Notes: generated by a model from the letters alone, not told the origin. Positions 54,202 through 63,371 are shown, counted from the first letter of the stretch. The stretch: DNA of 64,000 bases from Trinickia diaoshuihuensis (GCF_003390925.1 NZ_QUBS01000088.1:170766-234765); one strand, 5' to 3'. Program-made: numbers and translations.

Positions 54202-55056
54202 ATGACCACAGAAGCCACATTAGCGGACTCACTCGCCGTTGCCGATCGCGTGCGCGCGCTGATGGTTCGTCATGGCATCGGCAAACGGCAGCAAACCACC
54301 GAGCTGTGCCGGATCCTCGATCTGAGCTTTTCGCAGGGACACCGCAAATTGCGCGGGAGCAGCCCCTGGACGCTCGCGCAGATCCGCAAAGTCGCGCAAG
54401 CCTTCGGCGAGCCCCCCACGCAGCTTTTCGGCGCCCAGGAGAACGGCCTCGGCGCAGCCGGGGCGCAACCGCGCGAGGCGACGCTGAACCTCGGCGGCTT
54501 CGAGGGCCCGTGCATCGCGTGGATCGGCGGCCCGCTCGGCCCCTACGAGCGCACCGAATTCGTCGCGTACGGCGAAGGCGAGCGCTGGCGTATCGTTCGA
54601 TGCGACGGCGCACCCGGTGAGCACGCGCATGAAGTGCAGAAGATCGAGATTCATCCGCGCCGGGGCGAAGCGCAAAGAGCGACGGTCGCTGTCGTCGATG
54701 CCGACCGAGCCGCCGCCGAGGCGCTGTGCGACTATCTCCTGCAGAACGGTTTCGAGGCGCTCGCCTACGATCGGCTCGCCGCGTTCACCGATGCGCTTCA
54801 GACGCAAACGTTTGACGCGGTCGTGACCGATTGGCTGTTCGACTCGTGCACGGCGGCCGCGGCGATCGAATCGGTGCGCCGCTCCGCGCAGCCCGATGCC
54901 CCGATCTTCCTGCTCACCGGCGATTTGCTCACCGGCAAGGCAAGCGAATCGGAGATCAGCGAGGTCATCCGCCGTTTCGACGTGGCTTGCTACGAAAAGC
55001 CCGCCCGTCTGGCCATTCTCGTCGCGGATCTCTCGAAACGATTGGGCCGGGTATAA
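54202..55056 (+). CDS. BetR-type HTH protein with C-terminal receiver domain
   Basis: A 284-residue regulator with unusual order. Residues about 8-75 resemble the BetR helix-turn-helix (VRALMVRHGIGKRQQTTELCRILDLSFSQGHRKLRG and WTLAQIRKVAQAFGEPPTQLFG). The C-terminal about 120 residues form a receiver-like domain. Its VAVVDADRAAAEAL gives the acidic pocket, VVTDWLFDS the acceptor aspartate and ACYEKP the conserved lysine. Typical response regulators have these parts the other way round. No histidine kinase gene is near. The 295 bp upstream (53907-54201) is the shared promoter region with the cyclodeaminase-like gene. Confidence 0.82.
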   Translation: MTTEATLADSLAVADRVRALMVRHGIGKRQQTTELCRILDLSFSQGHRKLRGSSPWTLAQIRKVAQAFGEPPTQLFGAQENGLGAAGAQPREATLNLGGFEGPCIAWIGGPLGPYERTEFVAYGEGERWRIVRCDGAPGEHAHEVQKIEIHPRRGEAQRATVAVVDADRAAAEALCDYLLQNGFEALAYDRLAAFTDALQTQTFDAVVTDWLFDSCTAAAAIESVRRSAQPDAPIFLLTGDLLTGKASESEISEVIRRFDVACYEKPARLAILVADLSKRLGRV

Positions 55057-55101
55057 GCAGGAAGCCGCCAGCGCGCCGGCCCGCCGCCAGGCGTGATCGA
55101 T

Positions 55102-55124
55102 CGGCCCCGGCAAAGCCGGGGCCG
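55102..55124. terminator. Strong stem-loop between convergent genes
   Basis: CGGCCCCGGC-AAA-GCCGGGGCCG is a perfect 10-bp GC stem with a 3-nt loop, 46 bp after the BetR-receiver gene and 13 bp before the end of the opposing dehydrogenase gene. Confidence 0.75.
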
Positions 55125-55136
55125 CGAAGCGCGCGT

Positions 55137-56648
55137 TCAAACGTCGAACTTCACGCCCTGCGCGAGCGGCAACTCGCGGCTGTAATTGATCGTGTTCGTC
55201 GCGCGGCGCATGTAGTTCTTCCACGCGTCCGATCCCGATTCGCGCCCGCCGCCCGTTTCCTTCTCGCCGCCGAACGCTCCACCGATCTCGGCGCCGCTCG
55301 TGCCGATGTTCACGTTGACGATGCCGCAATCGCTGCCGGCCGCCGACATGAACTGCTCCGCTTCGCGCATGTCGTTCGTGAAGATGGCCGACGACAACCC
55401 TTGCGGCACGGCGTTATGTACGGCAAGCGCTTGGTCGAATTCGTCGTAGACGAGGACGTAGAGGATCGGCGCGAACGTTTCGCGCTCGACGACGGCCGTT
55501 TGCGCGGGCATCCGCACGATCGCCGGACGCACGTAAAAGGCACCGTCGTGGCCGACATCGACACGCTCGCCGCCCAGCACTTGGCCGCCGTCCTTGCGCG
55601 CCTCGGCAAGCGCCGTCTGCATCGCATCGAACGAGCCGCGGTCGATGAGCGGACCCACGAGCGTATCGCTCTCGAGCGGATCGCCCACCTTCACCGATGC
55701 GAATGCCTTTTCCAACCGCGGCAGCAATTGATCGGCCACGCTGCGATGCACGATCAGGCGGCGCAGCGTCGTGCAGCGTTGACCCGCGGTGCCGACCGCG
55801 GCGAACGTGACGGCGCGCACGACGAGATCCAGATCGGCGCTCGGGGCCACGATCATGCCGTTGTTGCCGCCGAGTTCCAGGATGCTGCGAGCGAGCCGCT
55901 TGCTGAGCGTTTGCGCCACTTCGACGCCCATGCGGACGCTGCCCGTCGCACTCACGAGCGGCACTTTATGCGAACGCGTCAGCGCCTCGCCCACGTCGCG
56001 GCCGCCGATGACCAATTGCGAGAGCCCTTGCGGAGCCACGCCGGGATGCGTTTCATCGAAGCGCCGCAGCGCTTGTTCGAACAACGCTTGGCAAGCAATG
56101 GCGGTGAGCGGCGTCTTTTCCGACGGTTTCCAGACGACGGGATCGCCGCATACGAAGGCCAGCGCCGCATTCCAGGCCCATACGGCCACGGGGAAGTTGA
56201 ACGCGGAAATCACGCCGCAGACGCCGAGCGGATGCCACGTCTCCATCATCCGATGGCCGGGACGCTCAGAGGCGATCGTCAAACCGTAAAGCTGGCGCGA
56301 AAGACCCACGGCGAAATCGCAGATGTCGATCATTTCCTGGACTTCGCCGAGGCCTTCCGAACGGATCTTGCCCGCTTCGAGCGTCACGAGCCTGCCTAGC
56401 GCATCCTTGTTTTCACGCAATACGTTGCCGAAGACGCGCACGAGTTCGCCGCGCAGCGGCGCGGGCACGGTGCGCCACTTCAGGAAGGCCGCATGGGCGG
56501 CATCGATCTTGCGCTCGGCGCCGGCGGCCGAATCGACGGCGAGCGTCGCCAGCGTCGCGCCGTCGCGCGGCGAGCGGGCCGTGAGGGCATCGCCCTTCCA
56601 AGCCGAAAGGTCGACGCCTAGCGCTGCGAAAATATCGTTGACTACCAT
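55137..56648 (-). CDS. amaB: Aldehyde dehydrogenase, likely L-aminoadipate-semialdehyde dehydrogenase
   Basis: A 503-residue ALDH7-type dehydrogenase. Visible: FNFPVAVWAWNAALAFVCGDPVVWKPSEKTPL, read as the usual NAD segment, LELGGNNGMIV with the catalytic-base glutamate, the nucleophile in GTAGQRCTTLRR, and GGAFGGEKETGGGRESGSDAWKNYMRR at the end. ALDH7/AmaB enzymes oxidise 2-aminoadipate 6-semialdehyde (from piperideine-6-carboxylate) to 2-aminoadipate. ATG 56648 has AGAGGAC upstream. It shares the strand with the aminotransferase and the 2-oxoadipate enzyme, which fits that role. Confidence 0.88.
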   Translation of the reverse strand: MVVNDIFAALGVDLSAWKGDALTARSPRDGATLATLAVDSAAGAERKIDAAHAAFLKWRTVPAPLRGELVRVFGNVLRENKDALGRLVTLEAGKIRSEGLGEVQEMIDICDFAVGLSRQLYGLTIASERPGHRMMETWHPLGVCGVISAFNFPVAVWAWNAALAFVCGDPVVWKPSEKTPLTAIACQALFEQALRRFDETHPGVAPQGLSQLVIGGRDVGEALTRSHKVPLVSATGSVRMGVEVAQTLSKRLARSILELGGNNGMIVAPSADLDLVVRAVTFAAVGTAGQRCTTLRRLIVHRSVADQLLPRLEKAFASVKVGDPLESDTLVGPLIDRGSFDAMQTALAEARKDGGQVLGGERVDVGHDGAFYVRPAIVRMPAQTAVVERETFAPILYVLVYDEFDQALAVHNAVPQGLSSAIFTNDMREAEQFMSAAGSDCGIVNVNIGTSGAEIGGAFGGEKETGGGRESGSDAWKNYMRRATNTINYSRELPLAQGVKFDV

Positions 56649-56769
56649 CACGTCCTCTTTAGTCGAGTTACTTACTTCGTCAAAATTCGTCTGAAACGTC
56701 TCATTCGCCCATTACGTGAAACGCTCGCATCCAGCGATTGAAGCGCGTTCGCCGCGCGCACGCAAGCGG

Positions 56770-58011
56770 CTAGTCCCGCGCCAGCGCTTGAGCGAGCCTG
56801 CGCGCGCCTTCGAACCCTTCCGCTTCGCTCGGCGCGGCGAAGGACAGCCGCAAACTACTCGCGTCCGCCTCTCGCACGAAGAACGCGGTGCCCGGCACGA
56901 ACATTACGTTGCGCTCGATCGCTCGCTTGAGCACGTCGCCGGCGTCGCGTCCGCCGGTCAGCCGGGCCCAAACGAACATCCCGCCTTGCGGTGCGCAAAA
57001 CTCGATGTCGTCCGGTGCGAAATGCGTCAAAGCCTTCAGCAGCGCATCGCAGCGCGACCGGTACGCGCCGACGATCGTTCGCAAATGCGACGCCAAGCTT
57101 CCGCTGTCGAGATAATGCCGCGCCGCTTCCTGCGATAGCGGCGACGTGCACAGATCGCTCGTTTGCTTGGCGACGATCATTCTGCGCGCGATCGCCGCGG
57201 GTGCGACGGCCCAGCCGATCCGCAGCCCGGGCGCGACGATCTTCGACAAACTGCCGAAATAGACCACCCAACCGCGCGCGCCGGGACAAGCATCGGCCAG
57301 CGCCAAGATCGGCGGAACCGGCGTGCCGGAGAAGCGCAATTCGCCGTACGGATCGTCCTCGACGAGCACGATCCGGTGCCGCGCCGTGAGCCGCACGAGC
57401 GCCTCGCGCCGCGCGCGCGGCAGCGTCGCGCCGGTCGGATTGGCGAATGTCGGAACGGTGTAGAGCAGTTTCGGCCGATTCGGCCCCTGCCACGCATCGA
57501 GTTGAGCGGCGAGCGCATCGACGTCGATGCCGTCGCTATCGGTGCGCACCGCGACGATATTCGCGCCCGCGAGCCGCAGCGCCTGGATCGCGGCGGGATA
57601 GGCCGGCTCCTCGATGAGCGCGGTGTCGCCCGGCACGATCAACGTCCGCACGAGCAAATCGAAGCCCTGTTGCGAGCCGGTCGTCACGATGATGTCGTCG
57701 GCGCCGCACTCGACGCCGCGCGTCCCCATGAGCCGCGCAAGCGAGCGGCGCAACAACGGCGCGCCGGCCGTATCGCCATATTGCAGACATGCGATGGGGT
57801 CGCTTCGGTAAGCGGCCTCCAGCGCTTGCCCGAGGCCGTCGCGATCGAACAAATCCTTCGAAGGGTAGCCGCCCGCGAACGAAATCATGCCGGGCCGGCC
57901 GACGTACTTGAACAACTCGCGGATCGGCGAGCCCTGCGGCGCGCGAAACGGCGCGGCGAACGCGTAGGCATCGTCCGGGGTATCGGCTCGCAGCGTATGC
58001 GCTGACGTCAT
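56770..58011 (-). CDS. PLP-dependent aminotransferase (class I, LysN-like), likely 2-aminoadipate transaminase
   Basis: A 413-residue fold-type I aminotransferase. Features: RELFKYVGRPGMISFAGGYPSKDLFD at the start (typical of LysN/AmaC-type enzymes), TTGSQQGFDLLVR, YTVPTFANPTGATL, EDDPYGELRF and the PLP lysine in FGSLSKIVAPGLRIGW. It lies 51 bp before the next gene in the direction of transcription. With the dehydrogenase supplying 2-aminoadipate, conversion to 2-oxoadipate is the most economical role; a broad aromatic or branched-chain role is possible. Confidence 0.86.
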   Translation of the reverse strand: MTSAHTLRADTPDDAYAFAAPFRAPQGSPIRELFKYVGRPGMISFAGGYPSKDLFDRDGLGQALEAAYRSDPIACLQYGDTAGAPLLRRSLARLMGTRGVECGADDIIVTTGSQQGFDLLVRTLIVPGDTALIEEPAYPAAIQALRLAGANIVAVRTDSDGIDVDALAAQLDAWQGPNRPKLLYTVPTFANPTGATLPRARREALVRLTARHRIVLVEDDPYGELRFSGTPVPPILALADACPGARGWVVYFGSLSKIVAPGLRIGWAVAPAAIARRMIVAKQTSDLCTSPLSQEAARHYLDSGSLASHLRTIVGAYRSRCDALLKALTHFAPDDIEFCAPQGGMFVWARLTGGRDAGDVLKRAIERNVMFVPGTAFFVREADASSLRLSFAAPSEAEGFEGARRLAQALARD

Positions 58012-58062
58012 CGGTTTCCTCTCGCCTCCAACAGTGCGCGGAGCAGCCCCGCCAAGTTCGGA

Positions 58063-59082
58063 TCAGGCCGCCGCGGTCATTTTGAAGATGCCGGTCGCGT
58101 TGCCCGCGTCGAAACCAAGATCGAGCGCGACCCGCCCCGTCTCCTCGTCGACGTAAGTGTCGCGCGTGATGAACTCGTAGAACGAACCGGGCACTTCATG
58201 GCGTACCTCCGTGCCGTCGTCGCCGCGGAACACACGCACCACCCGGTCGGCTTGGAACGCGGTCTGCTTGACGCGCCCCGACTTCGATACCTCCACGCGC
58301 TCTTTGATGGGCCGACCCAACGCGCGCTGCGCATCGGCGACGGCGAACACGTCGGCGACGCGGTCGGTCGCATGGTTGAACGCGTTGCCCTCGGTTGCGA
58401 TCCACGCCATTTCGGCGGACTCGGCGAGCAGCGTCCGGTAGTCCGAGAAGCGCGGCGCCATATGCTGCCGGTCGAAACAGCGCACGAGGACGGGCAGCAA
58501 GGCACAGGCGTCGGCCAGCGGCAGCGACGCGTCGCGTTCGAGTTCGGCAAGCCATGCCACCGCTTGCGGCGTCAGCGGATCGACGGACGAACCGATGACG
58601 TTCGTCACGGCTTGCTGAAACTCGGCGGAGAAACGCTCGGGGTGCAATTCGCTGACGAAGAATTGAGCGATGTGATCGGGCGCGTCCAGATGCGCGTACG
58701 AACGCCCCGTCATTTTGATGCGATCGAGCGGGTAGGTCCCGTTCAAACGGTAACCGAGCGGCTTCAAGATGCGCGTGAAGGCAGCCTCGCCCGGCGGCAG
58801 CGCACCGCAGTGCGGCCAACGTACCGTGCGCAGCGCGCCGTGATCGAATTGCACGCGTGCGCCTTCGCGCACCACGTCATCGGTGTAGGCGCGGCCGGTC
58901 GGCACGCGCTCGAGCAGCCCGGCAAAGAGCGCCATATTCAGGGCTTGTGACAGTTCGATGCGCGTGACGATGCCCGGCTCGCAGCGCTCCACGGCGGCCG
59001 GCACATTCATCAATTTCACCAACTGCTCGGCGGCACCGGCTCCGCAAGCGGCCTCGAGCATCGTTTCCAAGTTGCTGTTCAT
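58063..59082 (-). CDS. DUF1338 protein, likely 2-oxoadipate dioxygenase/decarboxylase (HglS type)
   Basis: A 339-residue protein of the DUF1338/HglS family, which converts 2-oxoadipate to 2-hydroxyglutarate with O2 and Fe(II). Conserved patches include GARVQFDHGALRTVRWP (a metal-binding His expected) and LGYRLNGTYPLDRIKMTGRSYAHLDAPDHIAQF, read as two pieces, plus FVSELHPERFSAEFQ. It is shorter than Pseudomonas HglS. ATG 59082 has GGGGAAC upstream, and an ATG 81 bp earlier is less likely. It is the first gene of the set that continues with the aminotransferase and AmaB. Confidence 0.82.
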   Translation of the reverse strand: MNSNLETMLEAACGAGAAEQLVKLMNVPAAVERCEPGIVTRIELSQALNMALFAGLLERVPTGRAYTDDVVREGARVQFDHGALRTVRWPHCGALPPGEAAFTRILKPLGYRLNGTYPLDRIKMTGRSYAHLDAPDHIAQFFVSELHPERFSAEFQQAVTNVIGSSVDPLTPQAVAWLAELERDASLPLADACALLPVLVRCFDRQHMAPRFSDYRTLLAESAEMAWIATEGNAFNHATDRVADVFAVADAQRALGRPIKERVEVSKSGRVKQTAFQADRVVRVFRGDDGTEVRHEVPGSFYEFITRDTYVDEETGRVALDLGFDAGNATGIFKMTAAA

Positions 59083-59282
59083 CGCATCGTTCCCCGTTTT
59101 CGTGTGCTGCCGAAGCTCGATGCTCCAGCCATGCAGGCGGCCAATACGCGCTAGGACACCCACCGATCGATCGACATTGTGGCCGTCGCCCTATCCTTCC
59201 ACAATTGATTTAAACTCACGACTTCATTCCTAAAACGCACCAACTCAACCTCAGACGAAAGCGATCGCGCGTCTAGACATCG

Positions 59283-60254
59283 ATGAGAAAAGGCATCCCG
59301 AATCTCGCCGCGCTGCAGGTGTTCGAGGCGGCGGCACGGCACGAAAGCTTTACGCGCGCGGCCGACGAGCTGGCGCTCACGCAAAGCGCCGTATGCCGGC
59401 AAGTCGCCTCGCTCGAGCACCGGCTCGGGGTGGCTTTGTTCCTGCGCATCAAGAAACGCGTGGTATTGACGCCGCACGGGCGCCATTACGCGACGCAGAT
59501 TCGCAAGAGTTTGGAGCGCATCGAGCGCGACACGCTGGAATTGATGGCGCAGCGCGGCATCGGGCGCGTCCTGGAACTCGCGGTGGTGCCGACCTTCGCG
59601 AGTCAATGGCTGATTCCGCGCTTGCCGCAATTTCGCACGCTGCGGCCCGACATCACGATCAATTTATCGATCCGCACCGAACCGTTCCTCTTCAGCGATT
59701 CGCCATTCGACGCCGCGATTTACTTCGGCCGCTCCGTGTGGCCCGGCGCTCAAGGCACGCTGCTGTTTCGCGAAGGCAATGCGGTGCCCGTTTGCAGCCC
59801 CGCGCTGACGGCGGGGTGCGCGCCGCTCACGCGCGAGCGGCTAGCGGACATGCCGCTATTGCATCTTTCGACGCGGCCCGACGCCTGGCGTGAATGGTTC
59901 CGCGCCCATGGCTTCGGCGAGGATGCGCGCGCCGTACGCGGACCGCGCTACGAACTCTTCACGATGCTGTCGAGCGCGGCGCTGGCGGGGATGGGCGTCG
60001 CGTTGATGCCCGAGATCTTGATCTCCGACGAACTCGCCTCGGGGCGGCTCGCGGTGGCGCTCGACATGCCCCTGCCGAGCGATGCCGGCTACTTTCTCGC
60101 GGCGCCCGACGCGGTTGCGAACGACGAGCCGTTCGTCGCCCTCTCGCAGTGGCTCATGTCCCTCGTGCCGGAGCCGGCGGTTACGCCGCCGCAGCCTCAT
60201 GAACGATCCAATCGCGAAACGCCTGCATCGCGGGCGACACCCGCTTCGATTTGA
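59283..60254 (+). CDS. LysR-family regulator (GcvA-like), probably of the lysine-pathway genes
   Basis: A 323-residue LysR protein with NLAALQVFEAAARHESFTRAADELALTQSAVCRQVASLEHRLG at the N-terminus, read as HTH plus linker. It is divergent from the DUF1338 gene with a 200-bp gap, matching the order seen around hglS in Pseudomonas, where a LysR gene sits between amaB and hglS. The last 74 bp overlap the convergent penR-like gene, so the C-terminal about 24 residues (rich in Pro/Arg/Thr) are antisense to it and probably not part of the fold. Confidence 0.88.
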   Translation: MRKGIPNLAALQVFEAAARHESFTRAADELALTQSAVCRQVASLEHRLGVALFLRIKKRVVLTPHGRHYATQIRKSLERIERDTLELMAQRGIGRVLELAVVPTFASQWLIPRLPQFRTLRPDITINLSIRTEPFLFSDSPFDAAIYFGRSVWPGAQGTLLFREGNAVPVCSPALTAGCAPLTRERLADMPLLHLSTRPDAWREWFRAHGFGEDARAVRGPRYELFTMLSSAALAGMGVALMPEILISDELASGRLAVALDMPLPSDAGYFLAAPDAVANDEPFVALSQWLMSLVPEPAVTPPQPHERSNRETPASRATPASI

Positions 60255-61050
60255 GCCACGTCAGCCAATAATTGCCCGTGCTGACCTCGATCTCGAACGG
60301 ACGCACGAGCCGGCCCGTTTGAAGTTCGCGCTCGAACATGCGGGCGGGCGCGAGCGCTACGCCGGCCCCGAGCATCGCCGCCTCCACCATCAGGCGCGAC
60401 GAGTCGAATACCGGCCCGCGCACCGCGCCGGCCGGCAACCCCGCTTGCGCGAGCCATAACGCCCATTCGTCCGCGCGATACGAGCGCAGCAGCGTTTCGG
60501 CCATAAGGTCGCGCGGCGCGCTCAATCGCTGCGCCACCTCGGGCGCGCATAGCGCGGTCAGCGGCGCGTCCAGCAAGGCCGCCGCCTGCGTGCCGGGCCA
60601 GTTGCCATCGCCGAAGCGAATCGCGAAGTCGAACCCTTCCGCGGCGAAATCGACGAGGTTGTTGTGCGTGAGCAGCCTAAGCTCGGCGAACGGATGCGCG
60701 GCGCGAAACCGATTGAGCCGCGGCATGAGCCAGCCCACGGCGAAGGTGCCCACCACCCCCACCGTCAGCACCTCGTGAAAGTGGCCGCCCTCGAATTGCT
60801 TGAGCACCGCGTCGATGCGGCCGAACGCATCGGAGACGACGGGCAACAGCGCCTGGCCCTCGTCCGTCATCCCGAGCCCGCGCGGCAGCCGTTTGAACAG
60901 TTGTGCGCCGAGGCGCTCCTCGAGCGCGCGAACTTGCTGGCTGACGGCGGCCTGGGTGACGTTGAGCTCGCGCGCCGCGCGCGTGAAGCTCAAATGGCGC
61001 GCCGACGATTCGAACGCGCGCAAGGCATTGAGCGGCAGATGTCTTGCCAT
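60181..61050 (-). CDS. penR: AmpR/PenR-type LysR regulator of the beta-lactamase
   Basis: A 289-residue LysR regulator with strong AmpR likeness: LPLNALRAFESSARHLSFTRAARELNVTQAAVSQQVRALE, GVVGTFAVGWLMPRLNRF, LTHNNLVDFAAEGFDFAIRFGDG and LLRSYRADEWALWLAQAG. It is divergent from the class A beta-lactamase gene with 105 bp between starts, the classical arrangement. AmpR proteins respond to peptidoglycan fragments, so inducible expression is likely. Confidence 0.9.
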   Translation of the reverse strand: MARHLPLNALRAFESSARHLSFTRAARELNVTQAAVSQQVRALEERLGAQLFKRLPRGLGMTDEGQALLPVVSDAFGRIDAVLKQFEGGHFHEVLTVGVVGTFAVGWLMPRLNRFRAAHPFAELRLLTHNNLVDFAAEGFDFAIRFGDGNWPGTQAAALLDAPLTALCAPEVAQRLSAPRDLMAETLLRSYRADEWALWLAQAGLPAGAVRGPVFDSSRLMVEAAMLGAGVALAPARMFERELQTGRLVRPFEIEVSTGNYWLTWLKSKRVSPAMQAFRDWIVHEAAAA

Positions 61051-61155
61051 ACCCGATAACCCATAAGAAATAGTTTTGCGTCTGAAAAATTATCGTCGAT
61101 TGTGGCGGAACGTCGAAAACGCGATATTCATGCCTCTTTCAATGGAGAAGACAAC

Positions 61156-62070
61156 ATGCAAAGAAGGCGATTCGTCGGCACGGCGCTGGGCGCAATCATA
61201 GCTGGCCTATCGGCTCCCGTATGGGCAAAGCCGGCAGGCGGACCGAAGCAGGACACACGGGTGCGCGCCATCGAGGCGGAACTGGCCTCGATCGAACAGG
61301 GCGTCGGGGCTCGGCTCGGCGTGGCGATTCACGATCTCGAGACGGGGCTGCGGACAGGTCGCCGTTGCAGCGAGCGATTCCCGATGTGCAGCACGTTCAA
61401 GCTGATGCTTGCCGCGAGCGTGCTCGCACGTGTCGATCGACGCCAAGAGGAGCTGGAGCGCCGGATCGTCTTCGGCGCGGATCGCATCGAGCAATACGCG
61501 CCGGTCACGCGGCAGCACGTGGGCGCGCCCGGGATGAGCGTCGCGGAGCTATGCGACGCGGCCGTCACGATGAGCGACAACACCGCGGCGAACGTGTTGC
61601 TCGACACGATCGGCGGCCCGCCCGGCTTCACGGCATTCATGAGAGGGTTGGGCGATACTGTCACGCGCCTCGATCGCACCGAACCGACTGTGAATACGGC
61701 AACTCCGGGCGATCCGCGCGATACCACCACGCCCGTTGCGATGCTCGGCAGCTTGCGAAAGGTGCTGCTTGGCGACGCGCTCTCGCCGGCGGCGCGTGCC
61801 CAGCTACTGGCATGGGGAGCCGGCAACCGCGTCGGCGATGCGCGCTTGCGCGCGGGGGTGCCGCGCGATTGGCGCGTCGCCGACAAAACGGGAACCGGCG
61901 AGCGCGGAACGACGAACGACATCGGCATCCTGTGGCCGCAAGACCGGGCGCCGATCCTCGTCACCGTTTATCTCACCGAAACGGATGCACCCGATCGCGC
62001 CCGGGAAGCCGCGATCGCCGACGTCGCCCGCACGGTGGCGCGGCATCTGGCGTTGCGCAATAACCTTTGA
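61156..62070 (+). CDS. penA: Class A beta-lactamase (PenA type), twin-arginine exported
   Basis: A 304-residue serine beta-lactamase. All active-site motifs are intact: S79-T-F-K82, S140-D-N142, E176 (reading EPTVN, where EPELN is common), and K244-T-G. The N-terminus has MQRRRFVGTALGAIIAG, a twin-arginine signal as in Burkholderia Pen enzymes, with cleavage near VWAKP. GGAG precedes ATG 61156. It is regulated by the divergent penR. The spectrum cannot be deduced from sequence alone. Confidence 0.93.
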   Translation: MQRRRFVGTALGAIIAGLSAPVWAKPAGGPKQDTRVRAIEAELASIEQGVGARLGVAIHDLETGLRTGRRCSERFPMCSTFKLMLAASVLARVDRRQEELERRIVFGADRIEQYAPVTRQHVGAPGMSVAELCDAAVTMSDNTAANVLLDTIGGPPGFTAFMRGLGDTVTRLDRTEPTVNTATPGDPRDTTTPVAMLGSLRKVLLGDALSPAARAQLLAWGAGNRVGDARLRAGVPRDWRVADKTGTGERGTTNDIGILWPQDRAPILVTVYLTETDAPDRAREAAIADVARTVARHLALRNNL

Positions 62071-62084
62071 GGAGGACCCCTCGC

Positions 62085-63371
62085 ATGCATACGGCAGCAA
62101 CGAGCTTTTACGAAGCCACCGTTCGGCGCGCGCAGCGGCCCGCGCTCGGCCGAGCGCGCGAGCAAGCCGATGTCTGTGTCGTAGGCGGCGGTTTTGCGGG
62201 GCTTGCCACGGCACTCGGGCTGGTCGAACGCGGCATGCGCAATGTCGTCGTCCTCGAAGCGCAGCGCGTGGGCTTCGGCGCCTCGGGGCGTAACGGCGGC
62301 TTCGTCTTCGGCGGTTATAGCCTCGAATGCGCCGATTTGCTTCGCCTGCTCGGCGAAAAAGACGCTCGTGCGACGTACGGGCTGACGGTCGATGCCGTTC
62401 GGTTGATCGGCGAGCGCATCGCGCGCCACGCGATCGACTGCGACGTCGTGAACGCCGGCGTCATTCTCGCCGATTGGTTCGGCCGCCCCGAGGCACTCGA
62501 AGCACAACGCCAATTGATGGCGCGTTCTTTCGGCGTGCAATGGGAGCCGATTTCGAAGCACGCGCTGCGCGATCGTCTCAAGACCGACCGGTACCATGGC
62601 GGACTGCTCGAACCGCACGGGTTTCATTTTCACCCGCTCAAATACGCGTTGGGAATCGCCGACGCTTTGGCGAGCGCCGGCGTGCGCATCTACGAGCACA
62701 GCGCGGTGCTGGGCGTGCGGCGCGAGAACGGCGGTTACGTCGTGACGACCGCGAATGGATCGATAGAGGCCGGTCACGTCGTGATGGCCGTCGGCGGATA
62801 CGGCCGCGGCGTCTACCGCCAAGTGGAGCGCGCCGTACTGCCGATCGCCACGTATGTCGTCGCGACCGAACCGCTCGGGGCCCGCCTCCAAGAGGCCATC
62901 GACTGCGCGGCGGCCGTCTACGATACGCGCTTCTCTTTCGACTATTACCGCGCCCTGCCCGACACACGCATCTTGTGGGGCGGGCGAATCTCGATCTTCG
63001 AACGCGATCCGCAGACGATCGCCAGATTGTTGATGCGCGACTTGTTACGCGTGTATCCGCAGTTGAAGGGAATCGAGATCGATCATGCTTGGGGCGGATT
63101 GATGAGCTACGCGCGCCATAAGATGCCGCAGATCGGCCGTTGCGCCGACGGCGTTTGGCACGCGGTCGGGTTCGGCGGACACGGCGTGGCGCCGACGACG
63201 GCAGCCGGCGAACTGATCGCCGCCGCCATCGCCGAGGCGCAGCCGATTCCGGCGCCGTTCGCCCGCTTTGGGCTCGAACCCGTACACGGCATTCTCGGGC
63301 TCGCCGCCGCCGAACTGACCTACCTCACGAAAATCGCGAGCGATGCGATCGCGCAGCGCCGGCAACGCTAA
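62085..63371 (+). CDS. FAD-dependent oxidoreductase (DAO fold), possible L-pipecolate oxidase
   Basis: A 428-residue flavoprotein. The FAD-binding motif ADVCVVGGGFAGLATALGL is followed by VLEAQRVGFGASGRNGGFVFGG, typical of the PuuB/AmaA/ glycine-oxidase-like group. Late motifs are ILWGGRISIF, GLMSYARHKMPQIGR and GFGGHGVAPTTAAGELIA. GGAGG suits ATG 62085. It begins 14 bp after the beta-lactamase stop and probably shares its transcript. The neighbouring pathway suggests oxidation of L-pipecolate to Delta1-piperideine-6-carboxylate; other amine substrates are possible. Confidence 0.82.
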   Translation: MHTAATSFYEATVRRAQRPALGRAREQADVCVVGGGFAGLATALGLVERGMRNVVVLEAQRVGFGASGRNGGFVFGGYSLECADLLRLLGEKDARATYGLTVDAVRLIGERIARHAIDCDVVNAGVILADWFGRPEALEAQRQLMARSFGVQWEPISKHALRDRLKTDRYHGGLLEPHGFHFHPLKYALGIADALASAGVRIYEHSAVLGVRRENGGYVVTTANGSIEAGHVVMAVGGYGRGVYRQVERAVLPIATYVVATEPLGARLQEAIDCAAAVYDTRFSFDYYRALPDTRILWGGRISIFERDPQTIARLLMRDLLRVYPQLKGIEIDHAWGGLMSYARHKMPQIGRCADGVWHAVGFGGHGVAPTTAAGELIAAAIAEAQPIPAPFARFGLEPVHGILGLAAAELTYLTKIASDAIAQRRQR

